Shown here in pieces: positions 1-8,307 of a stretch of DNA of 64,000 bases (within the stretch, counting starts at the first letter, position 1; the number at the start of each line of letters is the position of its first letter). Origin of the DNA: Shewanella kaireitica (GTDB lineage: Bacteria; Pseudomonadota; Gammaproteobacteria; Enterobacterales; Shewanellaceae); the NCBI RefSeq assembly GCF_023284045.1, contig NZ_JAKIKQ010000001.1, positions 372,001 to 436,000 on the forward strand, in the 5' to 3' direction. The notes beneath the pieces were generated by a model. It worked only from the letters and a program-made list of their open reading frames with translations. It did no database searches and was not told the origin of the DNA. The position numbers and the translations under genes are program-made.

Positions 1-196
1 GCTTTTTAATAAGACAAACGCATTTATTCACTTTTAATTCACTGATAAAAGGTTTTACTGTACCGAAGTAAGGGGCCATGCGGCAGACCATGAGTGAAAA
101 TATCTTGTTGCCAAACGGTAAGCGAGTAATTCGCTTGTACAGAGACATCACTTTAGTCGGTTTGTTGCTTTGCTTGTTATTCGTTGAATTGCTCAT
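1..196 (-). CDS. DUF4442 family protein (5' part only)
   Basis: The minus strand reads open from an ATG at 196 to the window edge (65 codons, no stop), so only the N-terminus is present. AAGGAAGAAG sits directly before the ATG and is a good ribosome binding site. After a short polar leader comes a segment with LYKRITRLPFGNKIF and APYFGTVKPFISEL, which I recognise as the start of the DUF4442 hotdog-fold family, distantly related to acyl-CoA thioesterases. The family's function is not established. It is divergent from the DUF368 gene, with about 160 bp between the two starts that should contain both promoters. Confidence 0.7.
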   Translation of the reverse strand, partial: MSNSTNNKQSNKPTKVMSLYKRITRLPFGNKIFSLMVCRMAPYFGTVKPFISELKVNKCVCLIKK

Positions 197-355
197 CTTC
201 TTCCTTGTGAACTTTACTGGTCGGATGAGATTAACATTGAATTAACATCGATTGCTAGCGTCTTACTTGTTTCGCGGCAAAGATAAGCTTCGCTTCTATG
301 GTGCAGCGCAGTATAATTTTGTCATAAAACTCTACTGAGTCGATTAAGGAATAAA

Positions 356-1276
356 GTGAATTATTTAAAGACCTACCTTAAAGGGATGGCAATGGGAGCA
401 GCTGATGTCGTTCCCGGTGTTTCTGGCGGTACTATCGCCTTTATTACAGGCATATTAGATCAACTGCTTGATAGCATAAAAAAGATAAGACCCTCTTTAT
501 TTAGCGTTATAAAGGAACAAGGCGTTAAAGCGGCTTTTATGCACATTAATGGACCATTTCTTGTGTGTGTGTTTGGTGGCATCTTAACTAGCATCCTCAC
601 GTTAGCTAAGCTTATTACCTATCTACTGCATACCCATCCTATCCCCGTTTGGTCGTTCTTCTTTGGATTAATAGTAATATCTGTAGTGCACATGCTCAAA
701 CAGGTTAAGGGCTTCACCGTTGGCCGCTTAGCCTTGTTCGTATTAGGGGTCGCCATTGCATGGGGGATCACTATGCTCAATCCTATTGCGCTAGAGATGA
801 CTTACCTCAATGTATATCTGGGTGGTTGTATTGCGATAACCGCGATGATTTTACCTGGGATCTCAGGCAGTTTTATTCTATTGCTGTTAGGGCTTTATAC
901 TTCGGTGATGGGCGCAGTAAAGGGATTTGATATTGCCATTATGGCAACATTTGCTGCAGGTGCAGCCACTGGCTTACTCAGCTTTAGCCATGTGTTATCG
1001 CTATTATTACGTAAGTATCACGATGCAACCTTAGTATTTTTAACTGGGCTGATGCTAGGAACACTTGGCAAAATTTGGCCATGGAAAGAAGTACTGACTT
1101 TTCGTGAAAACTCAAAAGGCGAGATGGTGCCATTGGATGAACGTATTTTGTCACCATTGCAGTATGAACATATTACCGGTCAGCCTGCATTGTTAAGCTA
1201 TGCCGTTGTCGCCATGCTATGCGGAGTCTTACTAGTATGGGGGCTTGAGCAGTTCGCTAATAAAAATCGTCCTTAG
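356..1276 (+). CDS. popT: DUF368 membrane protein, undecaprenyl-phosphate translocase
   Basis: A 306-residue polytopic inner-membrane protein starting with GTG, preceded by AAGGA at about 346-350. The N-terminal MGAADVVPGVSGGT segment (around residues 13-26) is the hallmark of DUF368, and a second copy-like motif, LPGISGSF, occurs near residue 167, consistent with the inverted-repeat fold of the family. Members in Vibrio cholerae and Gram-positive bacteria were shown to recycle undecaprenyl phosphate across the membrane for envelope synthesis. That role is carried over from the family, not shown here. It stands alone and ends at a strong terminator. Full length for the family. Confidence 0.88.
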   Translation: MNYLKTYLKGMAMGAADVVPGVSGGTIAFITGILDQLLDSIKKIRPSLFSVIKEQGVKAAFMHINGPFLVCVFGGILTSILTLAKLITYLLHTHPIPVWSFFFGLIVISVVHMLKQVKGFTVGRLALFVLGVAIAWGITMLNPIALEMTYLNVYLGGCIAITAMILPGISGSFILLLLGLYTSVMGAVKGFDIAIMATFAAGAATGLLSFSHVLSLLLRKYHDATLVFLTGLMLGTLGKIWPWKEVLTFRENSKGEMVPLDERILSPLQYEHITGQPALLSYAVVAMLCGVLLVWGLEQFANKNRP

Positions 1277-1301
1277 CAAAAAAGCAAATTGAGAAGATAA
1301 A

Positions 1302-1328
1302 CGCCAGCATATTGCTGGCGTTTTTTTT
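1302..1328 (+). terminator. Rho-independent terminator after DUF368 gene
   Basis: CGCCAGCA and TGCTGGCG form a perfect 8-bp stem with a TAT loop, followed by eight T residues. It ends the popT transcript and insulates the downstream light-type operon. Confidence 0.93.
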
Positions 1329-1375
1329 GGATAAATCCAGCAAAGATACTGATAGTTGCCATACTGAATTATAAA

Positions 1376-1404
1376 CTTGTACAAGAAAGTGATCCTTGTA
1401 CAAG
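1376..1404. promoter_or_regulatory. Tandem CTTGTACAAG palindromes, likely MerR/LitR-type operator
   Basis: The perfect 10-bp palindrome CTTGTACAAG occurs at 1376-1385 and again at 1395-1404, 19 bp apart centre to centre, 40 bp before the rudS start. TGTACA repeats are the reported target type of LitR/CarH-family light regulators, and the second gene of this operon encodes a MerR-family protein. The TTGTAC cores also resemble -35 hexamers, with an AT-rich TTTAAAAT stretch at 1421-1428 as a possible -10. Binding is inferred, not shown. Spacing differs by one base from the N12 form I recall for Pseudomonas LitR. Confidence 0.6.
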
Positions 1405-1443
1405 TATGCCGCGTAATGACTTTAAAATTAAGGGAGTAATGCT

Positions 1444-2400
1444 ATGAGCCATTTTAATTCAGACAAAATTCAAATCGGAATAAGCGCATGTTTATTGGGG
1501 GAGAAGGTTCGTTTTGACGGCGGACATAAAGCCTCGAGCTATTGTCGCAAGGAGATAGCTGAACATTTTGACTATGTGCCAGTTTGCCCTGAAATGGCAA
1601 TTGGCATGGGCGCACCTAGAAAGTCTGTACGCCTCGAAAAAAAGGGTGACATCATATTTGTTAAAAGTGCCGATGGTTCTATAGATGTTACCGAAAAACT
1701 TAATGAGTTTAGCGATAAAAAAGTGGCACAACTTGATTTTCTCGGCGGCTATATTTTGTGCGCTAAATCACCAACGTGCGGCATGGAACGAGTAACCGAA
1801 TACAAGTTTGGTACTAATAATGGCTGGAAGTCTGGTGTAGGGGTATACGCGCGTAAACTGATGGAACGTTATCCGTTGTTGCCAGTTGAAGAGGAAGGAC
1901 GATTACATGACTTGCCAATCCGCGAGAACTTCTTTACCCGTGTTTATGCTTATCACGATTGGCATTGTTTGCAGGCATCAGGTTTTACCAAGAGCAATAT
2001 TCTTGAATTTCACGCTCGTTATAAATATATGTTGATGGCTCATAATCCCAAGCTGTACCGCGAGCTTGGCCCTCTGTTAGCGGATATGAGTGGCGACTTG
2101 AATGAAATAGCTAATACCTATTTCACTCACTTCATGCAGATCTTAAAGGTCAAAGCGACTCGAAAGAACCACACTAGTGCGCTGCAACATATGCAGGGAT
2201 ATTTTAAAAAGCACCTGTCGAGTTCGCAAAAGGCGGAGCTCACAGAAGCCATTTTAAAGTACAACCAAGGGCTACAGCCTATCTTGGTGCCAATGACCTT
2301 AATTAACCATTATTTGCGTGAGTTTCCAACGCCGTATATTGAAAAGCAGGTTTACCTTAACCCGCACCCACAAGAGCTCAAGCTACGCTACGCGTATTAA
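1444..2400 (+). CDS. rudS: RudS/YbgA: TudS (DUF523) desulfidase with DUF1722 domain
   Basis: 318 residues in two parts. Residues about 10-150 are the TudS/DUF523 domain, with Cys16 (ISACLLG), Cys48 (PVCPE) and Cys106/Cys112 in LCAKSPTCGM, the kind of cysteines that hold the catalytic [4Fe-4S] cluster in thiouracil desulfidases. Residues about 195-310 are DUF1722. Proteins with this TudS-DUF1722 architecture have been reported to remove sulphur from 4-thiouridine in tRNA (RudS); the E. coli member is YbgA, which also sits beside photolyase. AAGGGAG precedes the ATG. It is the first gene of a light or oxidative-stress type operon, behind the CTTGTACAAG pair. Function is by homology. Confidence 0.85.
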   Translation: MSHFNSDKIQIGISACLLGEKVRFDGGHKASSYCRKEIAEHFDYVPVCPEMAIGMGAPRKSVRLEKKGDIIFVKSADGSIDVTEKLNEFSDKKVAQLDFLGGYILCAKSPTCGMERVTEYKFGTNNGWKSGVGVYARKLMERYPLLPVEEEGRLHDLPIRENFFTRVYAYHDWHCLQASGFTKSNILEFHARYKYMLMAHNPKLYRELGPLLADMSGDLNEIANTYFTHFMQILKVKATRKNHTSALQHMQGYFKKHLSSSQKAELTEAILKYNQGLQPILVPMTLINHYLREFPTPYIEKQVYLNPHPQELKLRYAY

Positions 2401-2458
2401 TGGATTAGAGAGTGACTGTCGTCTGGATAAAGTCAGTAAACATCAGTGGGGAGGGGTC

Positions 2459-3424
2459 ATGACTCAGCTTAAGGCAGAAACAACAGCTGAAGACTGGTTT
2501 AGTATCGGTGAAGCTGCAGAGCGAACAGGGGTAAACCCTGTTACGCTAAGAGCTTGGCAGCGACGCTTCGGTATTGTAATCCCCAAGCGCACAGCTAAAG
2601 GTCATAGACTATATAGCCAAGCACACATAGATCAAATCTTGGAGATCCTTGAGTGGCTCGATAAGGGCGTTGCGATTAGTAAGGTAAAGCCATTACTCAA
2701 AGGCTCGATGTCAGCAGCTAAAGAGACATCTACAGGCTCTGATTGTTTGCTAGGTGATGAGAAGCTGAGTTTCTGGCAACAGAATATTGGCTTTTTGAAT
2801 CAATGCTGCGCCAACCTAGACGCCTGTGGGCTGCATCGTAAACTCAGTGAGCTGACAGCTATCTACCCCTTTAATGTGCTTAAAAGCTGTCTTTTCTTAC
2901 CTTGGTTAGCGGACTTTGGAAAAAACTCACCATCAACCTCTGATGTAGAAACGGTTCAAAAGTGGTTGGCAAGAGAGTTAGCGGATGCTTTCTCTGCAAG
3001 GCGCTTAGCGTTATTGGAGGGTAACAACCCTGCAATGTTACTGGTTAGCTTTGGCGATGTGGATGAGTGGCAACCAATACTGCTGTCAGCAGAGCTCAGC
3101 GCCAATAACGTTAAGCATCAGCAATTCTCAATTAATAAGATCGCGCAACTCAAACAGTTAATTAGTCGAGCTAATTGTTATGGAGTGCTGCTAGTGGTAC
3201 CGCCTCAGTTTACTCAAGACGATATATGCGAATTTCAGGGGTTACGCCAAGCTTTGCAAGACAAAGAGCAAGCGGTTGAACTGCAATTATGGGGAATCGA
3301 TGCCCAGAGTCATAATCGCAGCTTGGGTTTAGCTAATATCACGCATCAACGGTTATCAAACAACATATCACTAGCAGGTTCTAGATCTAAAGTAACAACT
3401 AAGAGAGTTAAAAATGACAGTTAA
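2459..3424 (+). CDS. MerR-family regulator with degenerate cobalamin-binding-like C-terminus
   Basis: 321 residues from an ATG with GGGGAGGGG just upstream; the frame is open back to 2318 but that start lies inside rudS and lacks a ribosome site. Residues about 14-75 form a MerR winged helix (IGEAAERTGVNPVTLRAWQRR). The C-terminal part has the helical layout of CarH/LitR light receptors, yet where those carry EH-x-x-S and DxHxxG histidine ligands for adenosylcobalamin, this protein shows RELADAFSARRL and GDVDEWQP. It probably does not bind B12 in the usual way. It overlaps phrB by 11 bp and is the likely operon autoregulator, acting at 1376-1404. Confidence 0.82.
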   Translation: MTQLKAETTAEDWFSIGEAAERTGVNPVTLRAWQRRFGIVIPKRTAKGHRLYSQAHIDQILEILEWLDKGVAISKVKPLLKGSMSAAKETSTGSDCLLGDEKLSFWQQNIGFLNQCCANLDACGLHRKLSELTAIYPFNVLKSCLFLPWLADFGKNSPSTSDVETVQKWLARELADAFSARRLALLEGNNPAMLLVSFGDVDEWQPILLSAELSANNVKHQQFSINKIAQLKQLISRANCYGVLLVVPPQFTQDDICEFQGLRQALQDKEQAVELQLWGIDAQSHNRSLGLANITHQRLSNNISLAGSRSKVTTKRVKNDS

Positions 3425-4886
3425 AGCTGCAACTACGCTTGTATGGTTTCGAAATGACTTACGTGTACAAGACAATCAAAACTTAGTTGATGCCTGTGAA
3501 CATGCACTGCGTGAAGGTAACTCTGTTAGAGCGCTATTTATTGCGACTCCAATGCAATGGCAGCAACATGACGTTTCCCCGATTCAGTTAGATTTTGTTG
3601 AAAGGCAGCTAAACCAACTTGCGGTGTCGCTAGCAGCACTTGGGATCTCGCTAGATGTTTATCATCTCGATAATTTTCAGCAGATCCCAGATTATCTAGT
3701 GCAATACACAACCCAATGGCAGGTCGATTACGTGTTTGCCAGCTGTGAGCCTGAATATAACGAGCAGCAAAGAGATCTGGCCGTTGCCGATAAAGTCGAT
3801 CTGGTGCTCTGCCAGCAGCACTGTTTGATCGCGCCCTTAACCGTACGGAATCTATCGGGAGAGATGTACAAAGTCTTTACCCCATTTGCTAAAAAATGGC
3901 GCGCAATAGCGAGTCGAAGCGCTATCTATACAATTGCTCCACCCACGCCTATTGGTGCGCCATTGCGAATCACTGACAAAATCACCCTCCATTGTGACAA
4001 AGTATCCAGTGGTGCTTGGGCGGTTGGCGAAGAGGCCGCACTCACGCAATTACGTCAGTTTGCTTTGACTAAAATGGCAGACTATCAAGCAAACCGGGAT
4101 TTTCCTGCGATTGATGGAACCAGCCAGATATCAGCTTACTTAGCCATCGGTATTATTAGCGCAAGGCAGTGTGTAGTGGCGTTGCTAAGTCATTATCCTG
4201 ATGCTTTGATTGATGATCAAAGTCCTGGCCGCTGCTGGCTAAATGAGATTATTTGGCGGGAATTCTATCGACATCTGCTGGTGGCATTTCCTCGACTATC
4301 AAAAGGACATAACTTTAACCGCTTAGCTGACAATATCGCTTGGAGAAACAATGAGCTGGAGTTTAAGGCATGGTGTGACGGTAACACTGGCTATCCATTG
4401 GTAGATGCAGCTATGCGTCAATTAAACCAAACTGGCTGGATGCATAACCGGTTGCGGATGGTGGTTGCCAGCTTTCTGACCAAGCACCTACTTATAGATT
4501 GGCGTTGGGGAGAGCGTTACTTCAGGCAGAAGCTTATCGACGGTGATCTGGCTGCCAATAATGGTGGTTGGCAGTGGTCTGCTGGAACCGGTTGCGATGC
4601 ACAGCCCTATTTCAGAGTATTTAATCCTATATCTCAGTGCGAAAAGTTTGATCCAACTGGTGGGTTTATCCGTAACTACTTACCAGAGCTTGAAGCGGTA
4701 GATTTAAAGTTAATTCATAAACTTAAAATACCTAATCAAGCAGAACTTTTTTCAGATAAAAGCTATATTTACCCTATCGTCGAGCATAAATTTGCCCGCG
4801 AAAGAGCATTGAAAGAGCTAGCGGCAATGAAGCGCGGAGTTAGCCAAGTGGAAGTGGTAGATCTAGACAAGGAGATTTTCGGATGA
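3414..4886 (+). CDS. phrB: Deoxyribodipyrimidine (CPD) photolyase
   Basis: 490 residues, normal for class I CPD photolyases. The N-terminal alpha/beta domain begins TTLVWFRNDLRVQDN (antenna cofactor domain). The C-terminal FAD domain contains TGYPLVDAAMRQL at about residue 325, WMHNRLRM, and DGDLAANNGGWQW with FNP..Q..KFD, the FAD and lesion-binding signatures. It uses blue or near-UV light to split cyclobutane pyrimidine dimers in DNA. The start overlaps the MerR gene and its stop overlaps the next start by 4 bp (ATGA), showing translational coupling within the operon. Confidence 0.95.
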   Translation: MTVKAATTLVWFRNDLRVQDNQNLVDACEHALREGNSVRALFIATPMQWQQHDVSPIQLDFVERQLNQLAVSLAALGISLDVYHLDNFQQIPDYLVQYTTQWQVDYVFASCEPEYNEQQRDLAVADKVDLVLCQQHCLIAPLTVRNLSGEMYKVFTPFAKKWRAIASRSAIYTIAPPTPIGAPLRITDKITLHCDKVSSGAWAVGEEAALTQLRQFALTKMADYQANRDFPAIDGTSQISAYLAIGIISARQCVVALLSHYPDALIDDQSPGRCWLNEIIWREFYRHLLVAFPRLSKGHNFNRLADNIAWRNNELEFKAWCDGNTGYPLVDAAMRQLNQTGWMHNRLRMVVASFLTKHLLIDWRWGERYFRQKLIDGDLAANNGGWQWSAGTGCDAQPYFRVFNPISQCEKFDPTGGFIRNYLPELEAVDLKLIHKLKIPNQAELFSDKSYIYPIVEHKFARERALKELAAMKRGVSQVEVVDLDKEIFG

Positions 4887-5416
4887 CAGCAAGTGCAGAT
4901 TCACTCAACCACGACACTCTGAATGTTTTGCCAAACAAGACTAATGAGCCAGCAGCTCAAATCGATGAGACGTTACAAGGTACTGATGTATTGCCGCAAG
5001 AGATAATAGCGCGCTTTGTTTCTGTGTACCAAAAATTGAACAAAGACAACCTCGAACTGCTCAATGAAATCTACTCAGATGACATCCGCTTTAGCGATCC
5101 ACTACATAAAATCGCCGGTCTCAATGCACTAACAGATTACTTTAGAACACTCTACCAAAACGTTGAATCGATAGATTTCGTTATCCATCAAGTGATCCGT
5201 GATGAAAGCACCGCAGCACTGAAATGGACCATGAATCTCGTTCACCCCAAGTTAAACGCAGGTAATGCCATTAGTGTAGAGGGCGTTAGTTTACTGAAAT
5301 TCGATGGCAAAATTAGCCAGCACCAAGACTATTTTGACTTAGGCGCTATGCTCTATGAGCAATTGCCTATAGTGGGTGGTTTGATTGGGTTTATTAAGTC
5401 TAAGGTTGCCAAATGA
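4883..5416 (+). CDS. NTF2/SnoaL-like protein
   Basis: 177 residues. After a polar, low-complexity first 40 residues, a SnoaL/NTF2-like cone domain follows, with the typical LNEIYSDDIRFSDPLHKIAG and later LKFDGKISQHQDYFDLGAMLY segments. Such domains can be small isomerases, hydrolases or binding proteins, and no catalytic set can be assigned here. It overlaps phrB and the SDR gene by 4 bp each. The same gene is commonly found in this photolyase-CFA cluster of Shewanella and Vibrio, so a role in the same lipid or stress pathway is inferred from context only. Confidence 0.8.
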   Translation: MTASADSLNHDTLNVLPNKTNEPAAQIDETLQGTDVLPQEIIARFVSVYQKLNKDNLELLNEIYSDDIRFSDPLHKIAGLNALTDYFRTLYQNVESIDFVIHQVIRDESTAALKWTMNLVHPKLNAGNAISVEGVSLLKFDGKISQHQDYFDLGAMLYEQLPIVGGLIGFIKSKVAK

Positions 5417-6267
5417 ATCCTTCAGCCTCCGCCTCACAGCAACAAAAAACAGTACTGATCACCGGCGCTAGCTCAGGTATCGGTCTGCAGCTTGCTAATG
5501 ATTACTTGCAACATGGCTGGAAAGTATTTGCTTGTGGCCGTAATAAACAAGGGCTGGATAAGCTAATTGGTGCAGAGAAGCTACTGTTCGATATTAATGA
5601 TATTGATGCGATAAAGGCTGAGGCTGAGCGTCTTCAAAATGGTGGCTTTGCAAAACTGGATTTGGTGATCCTCAATGCGGGTACATGTGAATACGTAGAC
5701 GATGCATTGCACTTTGACTCTGTACTGTTTGAGCGAGTTATCCGTACTAATGTGATCTCGATGGGTCACTGCATCAGTGCCTTTTTACCGTTAATGTCTC
5801 GCGGAAGCCAGCTGGCTTTAATGGGCTCAAGCGCTGTTTACTTACCGTTTCCAAGAGCAGAAGCATATGGTGCTTCAAAAGCGGCTGTGCAATACCTCGC
5901 CAGCAGTTTAGCCATTGATCTTAAGCCACATGGGATAGGAGTAAGCGTTATTTGTCCAGGTTTCGTGAAAACGCCACTAACAGATAAAAATGACTTTGCT
6001 ATGCCGATGCAACAAACGCCAGAGCAAGCATCTATTGCCATTCGAAGCGGCTTAGCAAAGGGTCTGCAAGAGATACACTTTCCACGTCGTTTCACTCTAC
6101 TTTTAAAATTTATCTCACTATTACCACGAGGGGTTTGGCAAAAGTTAGTGCAACCAAAGCATGATGAATCATCAGCTATTGACACAAACAACTCACAACA
6201 TGATGTTAATGAGCATGGCCAAAGTAGTCGCTCAAATATCCCTACAGAGAATAGGAAGGTGCGCTAA
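5413..6267 (+). CDS. Short-chain dehydrogenase/reductase
   Basis: 284 residues. The Rossmann cofactor motif TGASSGIG is at residues 17-24, NAG is present in LNAGTC, the serine region GSSA is near 138-141, and the catalytic YGASK has Tyr152 and Lys156, so the full classical SDR active site is intact. PGFVKTPLT follows. The last 50 residues are polar, perhaps a disordered tail. The substrate is unknown. In the related Rhodobacter singlet-oxygen regulon an SDR lies beside the CFA-like and flavin enzymes, which suggests a lipid or hydroxy-acyl substrate. The stop and next start share one base (TAATG). Confidence 0.88.
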   Translation: MNPSASASQQQKTVLITGASSGIGLQLANDYLQHGWKVFACGRNKQGLDKLIGAEKLLFDINDIDAIKAEAERLQNGGFAKLDLVILNAGTCEYVDDALHFDSVLFERVIRTNVISMGHCISAFLPLMSRGSQLALMGSSAVYLPFPRAEAYGASKAAVQYLASSLAIDLKPHGIGVSVICPGFVKTPLTDKNDFAMPMQQTPEQASIAIRSGLAKGLQEIHFPRRFTLLLKFISLLPRGVWQKLVQPKHDESSAIDTNNSQHDVNEHGQSSRSNIPTENRKVR

Positions 6268-7541
6268 TGGAAACGATTGATAGCAGTAATCGTAAAAGAA
6301 TTGCCATTGTAGGTTCAGGGATCTCAGGCCTTACTTGTGGGCATATTTTATCGCAAAAGCATGATGTGAGTGTATTTGAAGCTAATGATTATATCGGTGG
6401 CCACACCGCCACTATCGATATTGAAAAAGACGGTAAACAGTACGCCATTGACAGTGGTTTTATCGTATTTAATGACCGAACCTACCCAAGGTTTGAGCAG
6501 CTTCTAGCCCGCTTAAACGTAAAAGCATTGGCGACAGAGATGAGCTTTAGCGTGCACAATGCGCTGACCCAGCTTGAATATAATGGTAATACGTTAACAA
6601 GCTTGTTTGCGCAGAAGCGTAATCTGTTTCGCCCACGCTTCTGGTTATTTATTAGAGAAATTTTACGTTTTAACAAGTTGTGTAAACAAGCATTTGTCGA
6701 CGATAGATACGATTACCAAACGCTCGGTGAACTGCTTGAAAAAGAACGCTTTAGTGAGTTCTTTAGCCTGCACTATATTCTGCCTATGGGCGCTGCTATT
6801 TGGTCATCAAGCATCGATGACATGAAGGCATTTTCATTACGTTTCTTCATTCAGTTTTTCCAAAATCACGGCTTGCTAAATATAACCGACAGACCACAGT
6901 GGTACGTATTAGAAGGTGGTTCACGTAGCTACATACCTGACCTTATTGCACCATTTGAATCTGCAATTCACCTTAATAGCCCTGTGAGCGCAATAGTGCG
7001 CAGTGACGATGGCGTAAAGCTGCAGGTTAATGGCCAGTGGTTAGAATTTGACGAGGTGGTACTTGCTTGTCACAGCGACCAAGCCCTCGCCATGCTGAGT
7101 GATGCCACTGAAGATGAAGTTAACGTATTGAGCAAGCTTGCTTACCAAAACAATGAAGTGGTTTTGCATTGTGACGAGTCTTTATTACCTAAGAGAAAGG
7201 CTGCGTGGGCCAGTTGGAATTACCGCTTAGATGGCGACACACAAAAGCAAGCTTCAGTGACTTATAACATGAATATTTTGCAGCGTTTGCCGATCGATGC
7301 GCCAACTTTCTGTGTAACGCTTAACCAGTCTGAACTTATCGATAACAGCAAAGTGTTGCGGGTATTTAACTATTCGCACCCAGTATTTAATGAGCAAACG
7401 ATGCAAGCTCAGTCGCAGCGAACGCTGATTTCTGGCGTGAATAACACCCACTTTGCAGGAGCTTACTGGTACAACGGCTTTCATGAAGATGGGGTGCATA
7501 GTGCCTTTGATGTGTGTGAATCATTTGGGCTACAGCTATGA
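6267..7541 (+). CDS. FAD-dependent oxidoreductase (amine oxidase-like)
   Basis: 424 residues. The N-terminal dinucleotide fold [15 protein letters not shown] (residues about 12-26) is followed by an acidic [16 protein letters not shown] stretch, the FAD-binding motif of the amine-oxidase/desaturase superfamily. The C-terminus has the FAD-contacting [18 protein letters not shown] motif. Related proteins beside CFA-type enzymes in other proteobacteria take part in unusual fatty-acid formation, and the same role is inferred here. It overlaps the DUF1365 gene by 4 bp and is part of the same transcript. Confidence 0.88.
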   Translation: METIDSSNRKRIAIVGSGISGLTCGHILSQKHDVSVFEANDYIGGHTATIDIEKDGKQYAIDSGFIVFNDRTYPRFEQLLARLNVKALATEMSFSVHNALTQLEYNGNTLTSLFAQKRNLFRPRFWLFIREILRFNKLCKQAFVDDRYDYQTLGELLEKERFSEFFSLHYILPMGAAIWSSSIDDMKAFSLRFFIQFFQNHGLLNITDRPQWYVLEGGSRSYIPDLIAPFESAIHLNSPVSAIVRSDDGVKLQVNGQWLEFDEVVLACHSDQALAMLSDATEDEVNVLSKLAYQNNEVVLHCDESLLPKRKAAWASWNYRLDGDTQKQASVTYNMNILQRLPIDAPTFCVTLNQSELIDNSKVLRVFNYSHPVFNEQTMQAQSQRTLISGVNNTHFAGAYWYNGFHEDGVHSAFDVCESFGLQL

Positions 7542-8305
7542 ACATTCAACTAAATAGTGGTGTTTATAAAGGTGATGTTAAGCATCGCCGCTATAGCCCG
7601 CGTAAGCACGATTTTGACTACCAAATGGCAATGTTGGTGCTTGATCTAGATGAAGTTAACTTAATCGAACAGATGAGCTGGCTCTTTTCTGCAACGGGCT
7701 TTGCTCCTTTACACTTTAATCCAAATGATTACTTGAGAGCGACCAATCGAGACTCAGTCGGTTTAGCTAAAGTGAATGACTTAAAGTTAAAAGTGCTTGA
7801 GAAAATTGAAGCGCTTGGCGCCGAAATAACCTGTAATCGAGTGGTATTTGTCGGCCAGGTGCGTCACTTCGGGATCTATTTTAGCCCGATAAACTGCTTT
7901 TTTTGTTATCAAGGTGATGAGCCTAAATATATGTTGGCGGAAGTCAGTAATACCCCTTGGAACCAACGTCACTATTACTTGGTTGATTTAGCGAATCCAC
8001 AACCAAGTGACAAAGCTTTTCATGTGTCGCCCTTTATGGACTTAGACATGAAATATATTTGGCGTATTCAACCGCCCTGTTCATCAGTGAAAGTGGGTAT
8101 TGAAAACCGTAGCAGTCAAAAATTATTTGATGCCAATCTGTGTTTATTTAGGCGAGAGATGAGTCATCAAAGTTTACGGAAAATGTTACTGCAGTTTCCA
8201 TTGATGACATTGCGAATTGTGCAAGGGATCTATTGGCAAGCACTGAAAATTTTTATCAAGCGAGTGCCTTTTATTGGGCACCCCGGTAAGTCAGCGGAGA
8301 GATAA
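7538..8305 (+). CDS. DUF1365 protein
   Basis: 255 residues with the DUF1365 opening [21 protein letters not shown], the central [11 protein letters not shown] and the [12 protein letters not shown] segment. The family is nearly always encoded next to a flavin oxidoreductase and a CFA-like methyltransferase, exactly as here, and its biochemical role is not known. No signal peptide or clear membrane span; the C-terminus is basic and amphipathic ([12 protein letters not shown]), which may allow peripheral membrane contact. Only 2 bp separate it from the next gene. Confidence 0.9.
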   Translation: MNIQLNSGVYKGDVKHRRYSPRKHDFDYQMAMLVLDLDEVNLIEQMSWLFSATGFAPLHFNPNDYLRATNRDSVGLAKVNDLKLKVLEKIEALGAEITCNRVVFVGQVRHFGIYFSPINCFFCYQGDEPKYMLAEVSNTPWNQRHYYLVDLANPQPSDKAFHVSPFMDLDMKYIWRIQPPCSSVKVGIENRSSQKLFDANLCLFRREMSHQSLRKMLLQFPLMTLRIVQGIYWQALKIFIKRVPFIGHPGKSAER

Positions 8306-8307
8306 TA

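Noticed and set aside
134-142. CTTGTACAG near the left edge as a third copy of the MerR-type palindrome
   Set aside because: Inside the DUF4442 coding sequence, half-matched and single; likely chance, as are TGTACA matches in phrB.
5838-6191. 117-codon frame opposite the SDR gene
   Set aside because: Antisense to the conserved catalytic part of the SDR; composition not protein-like.
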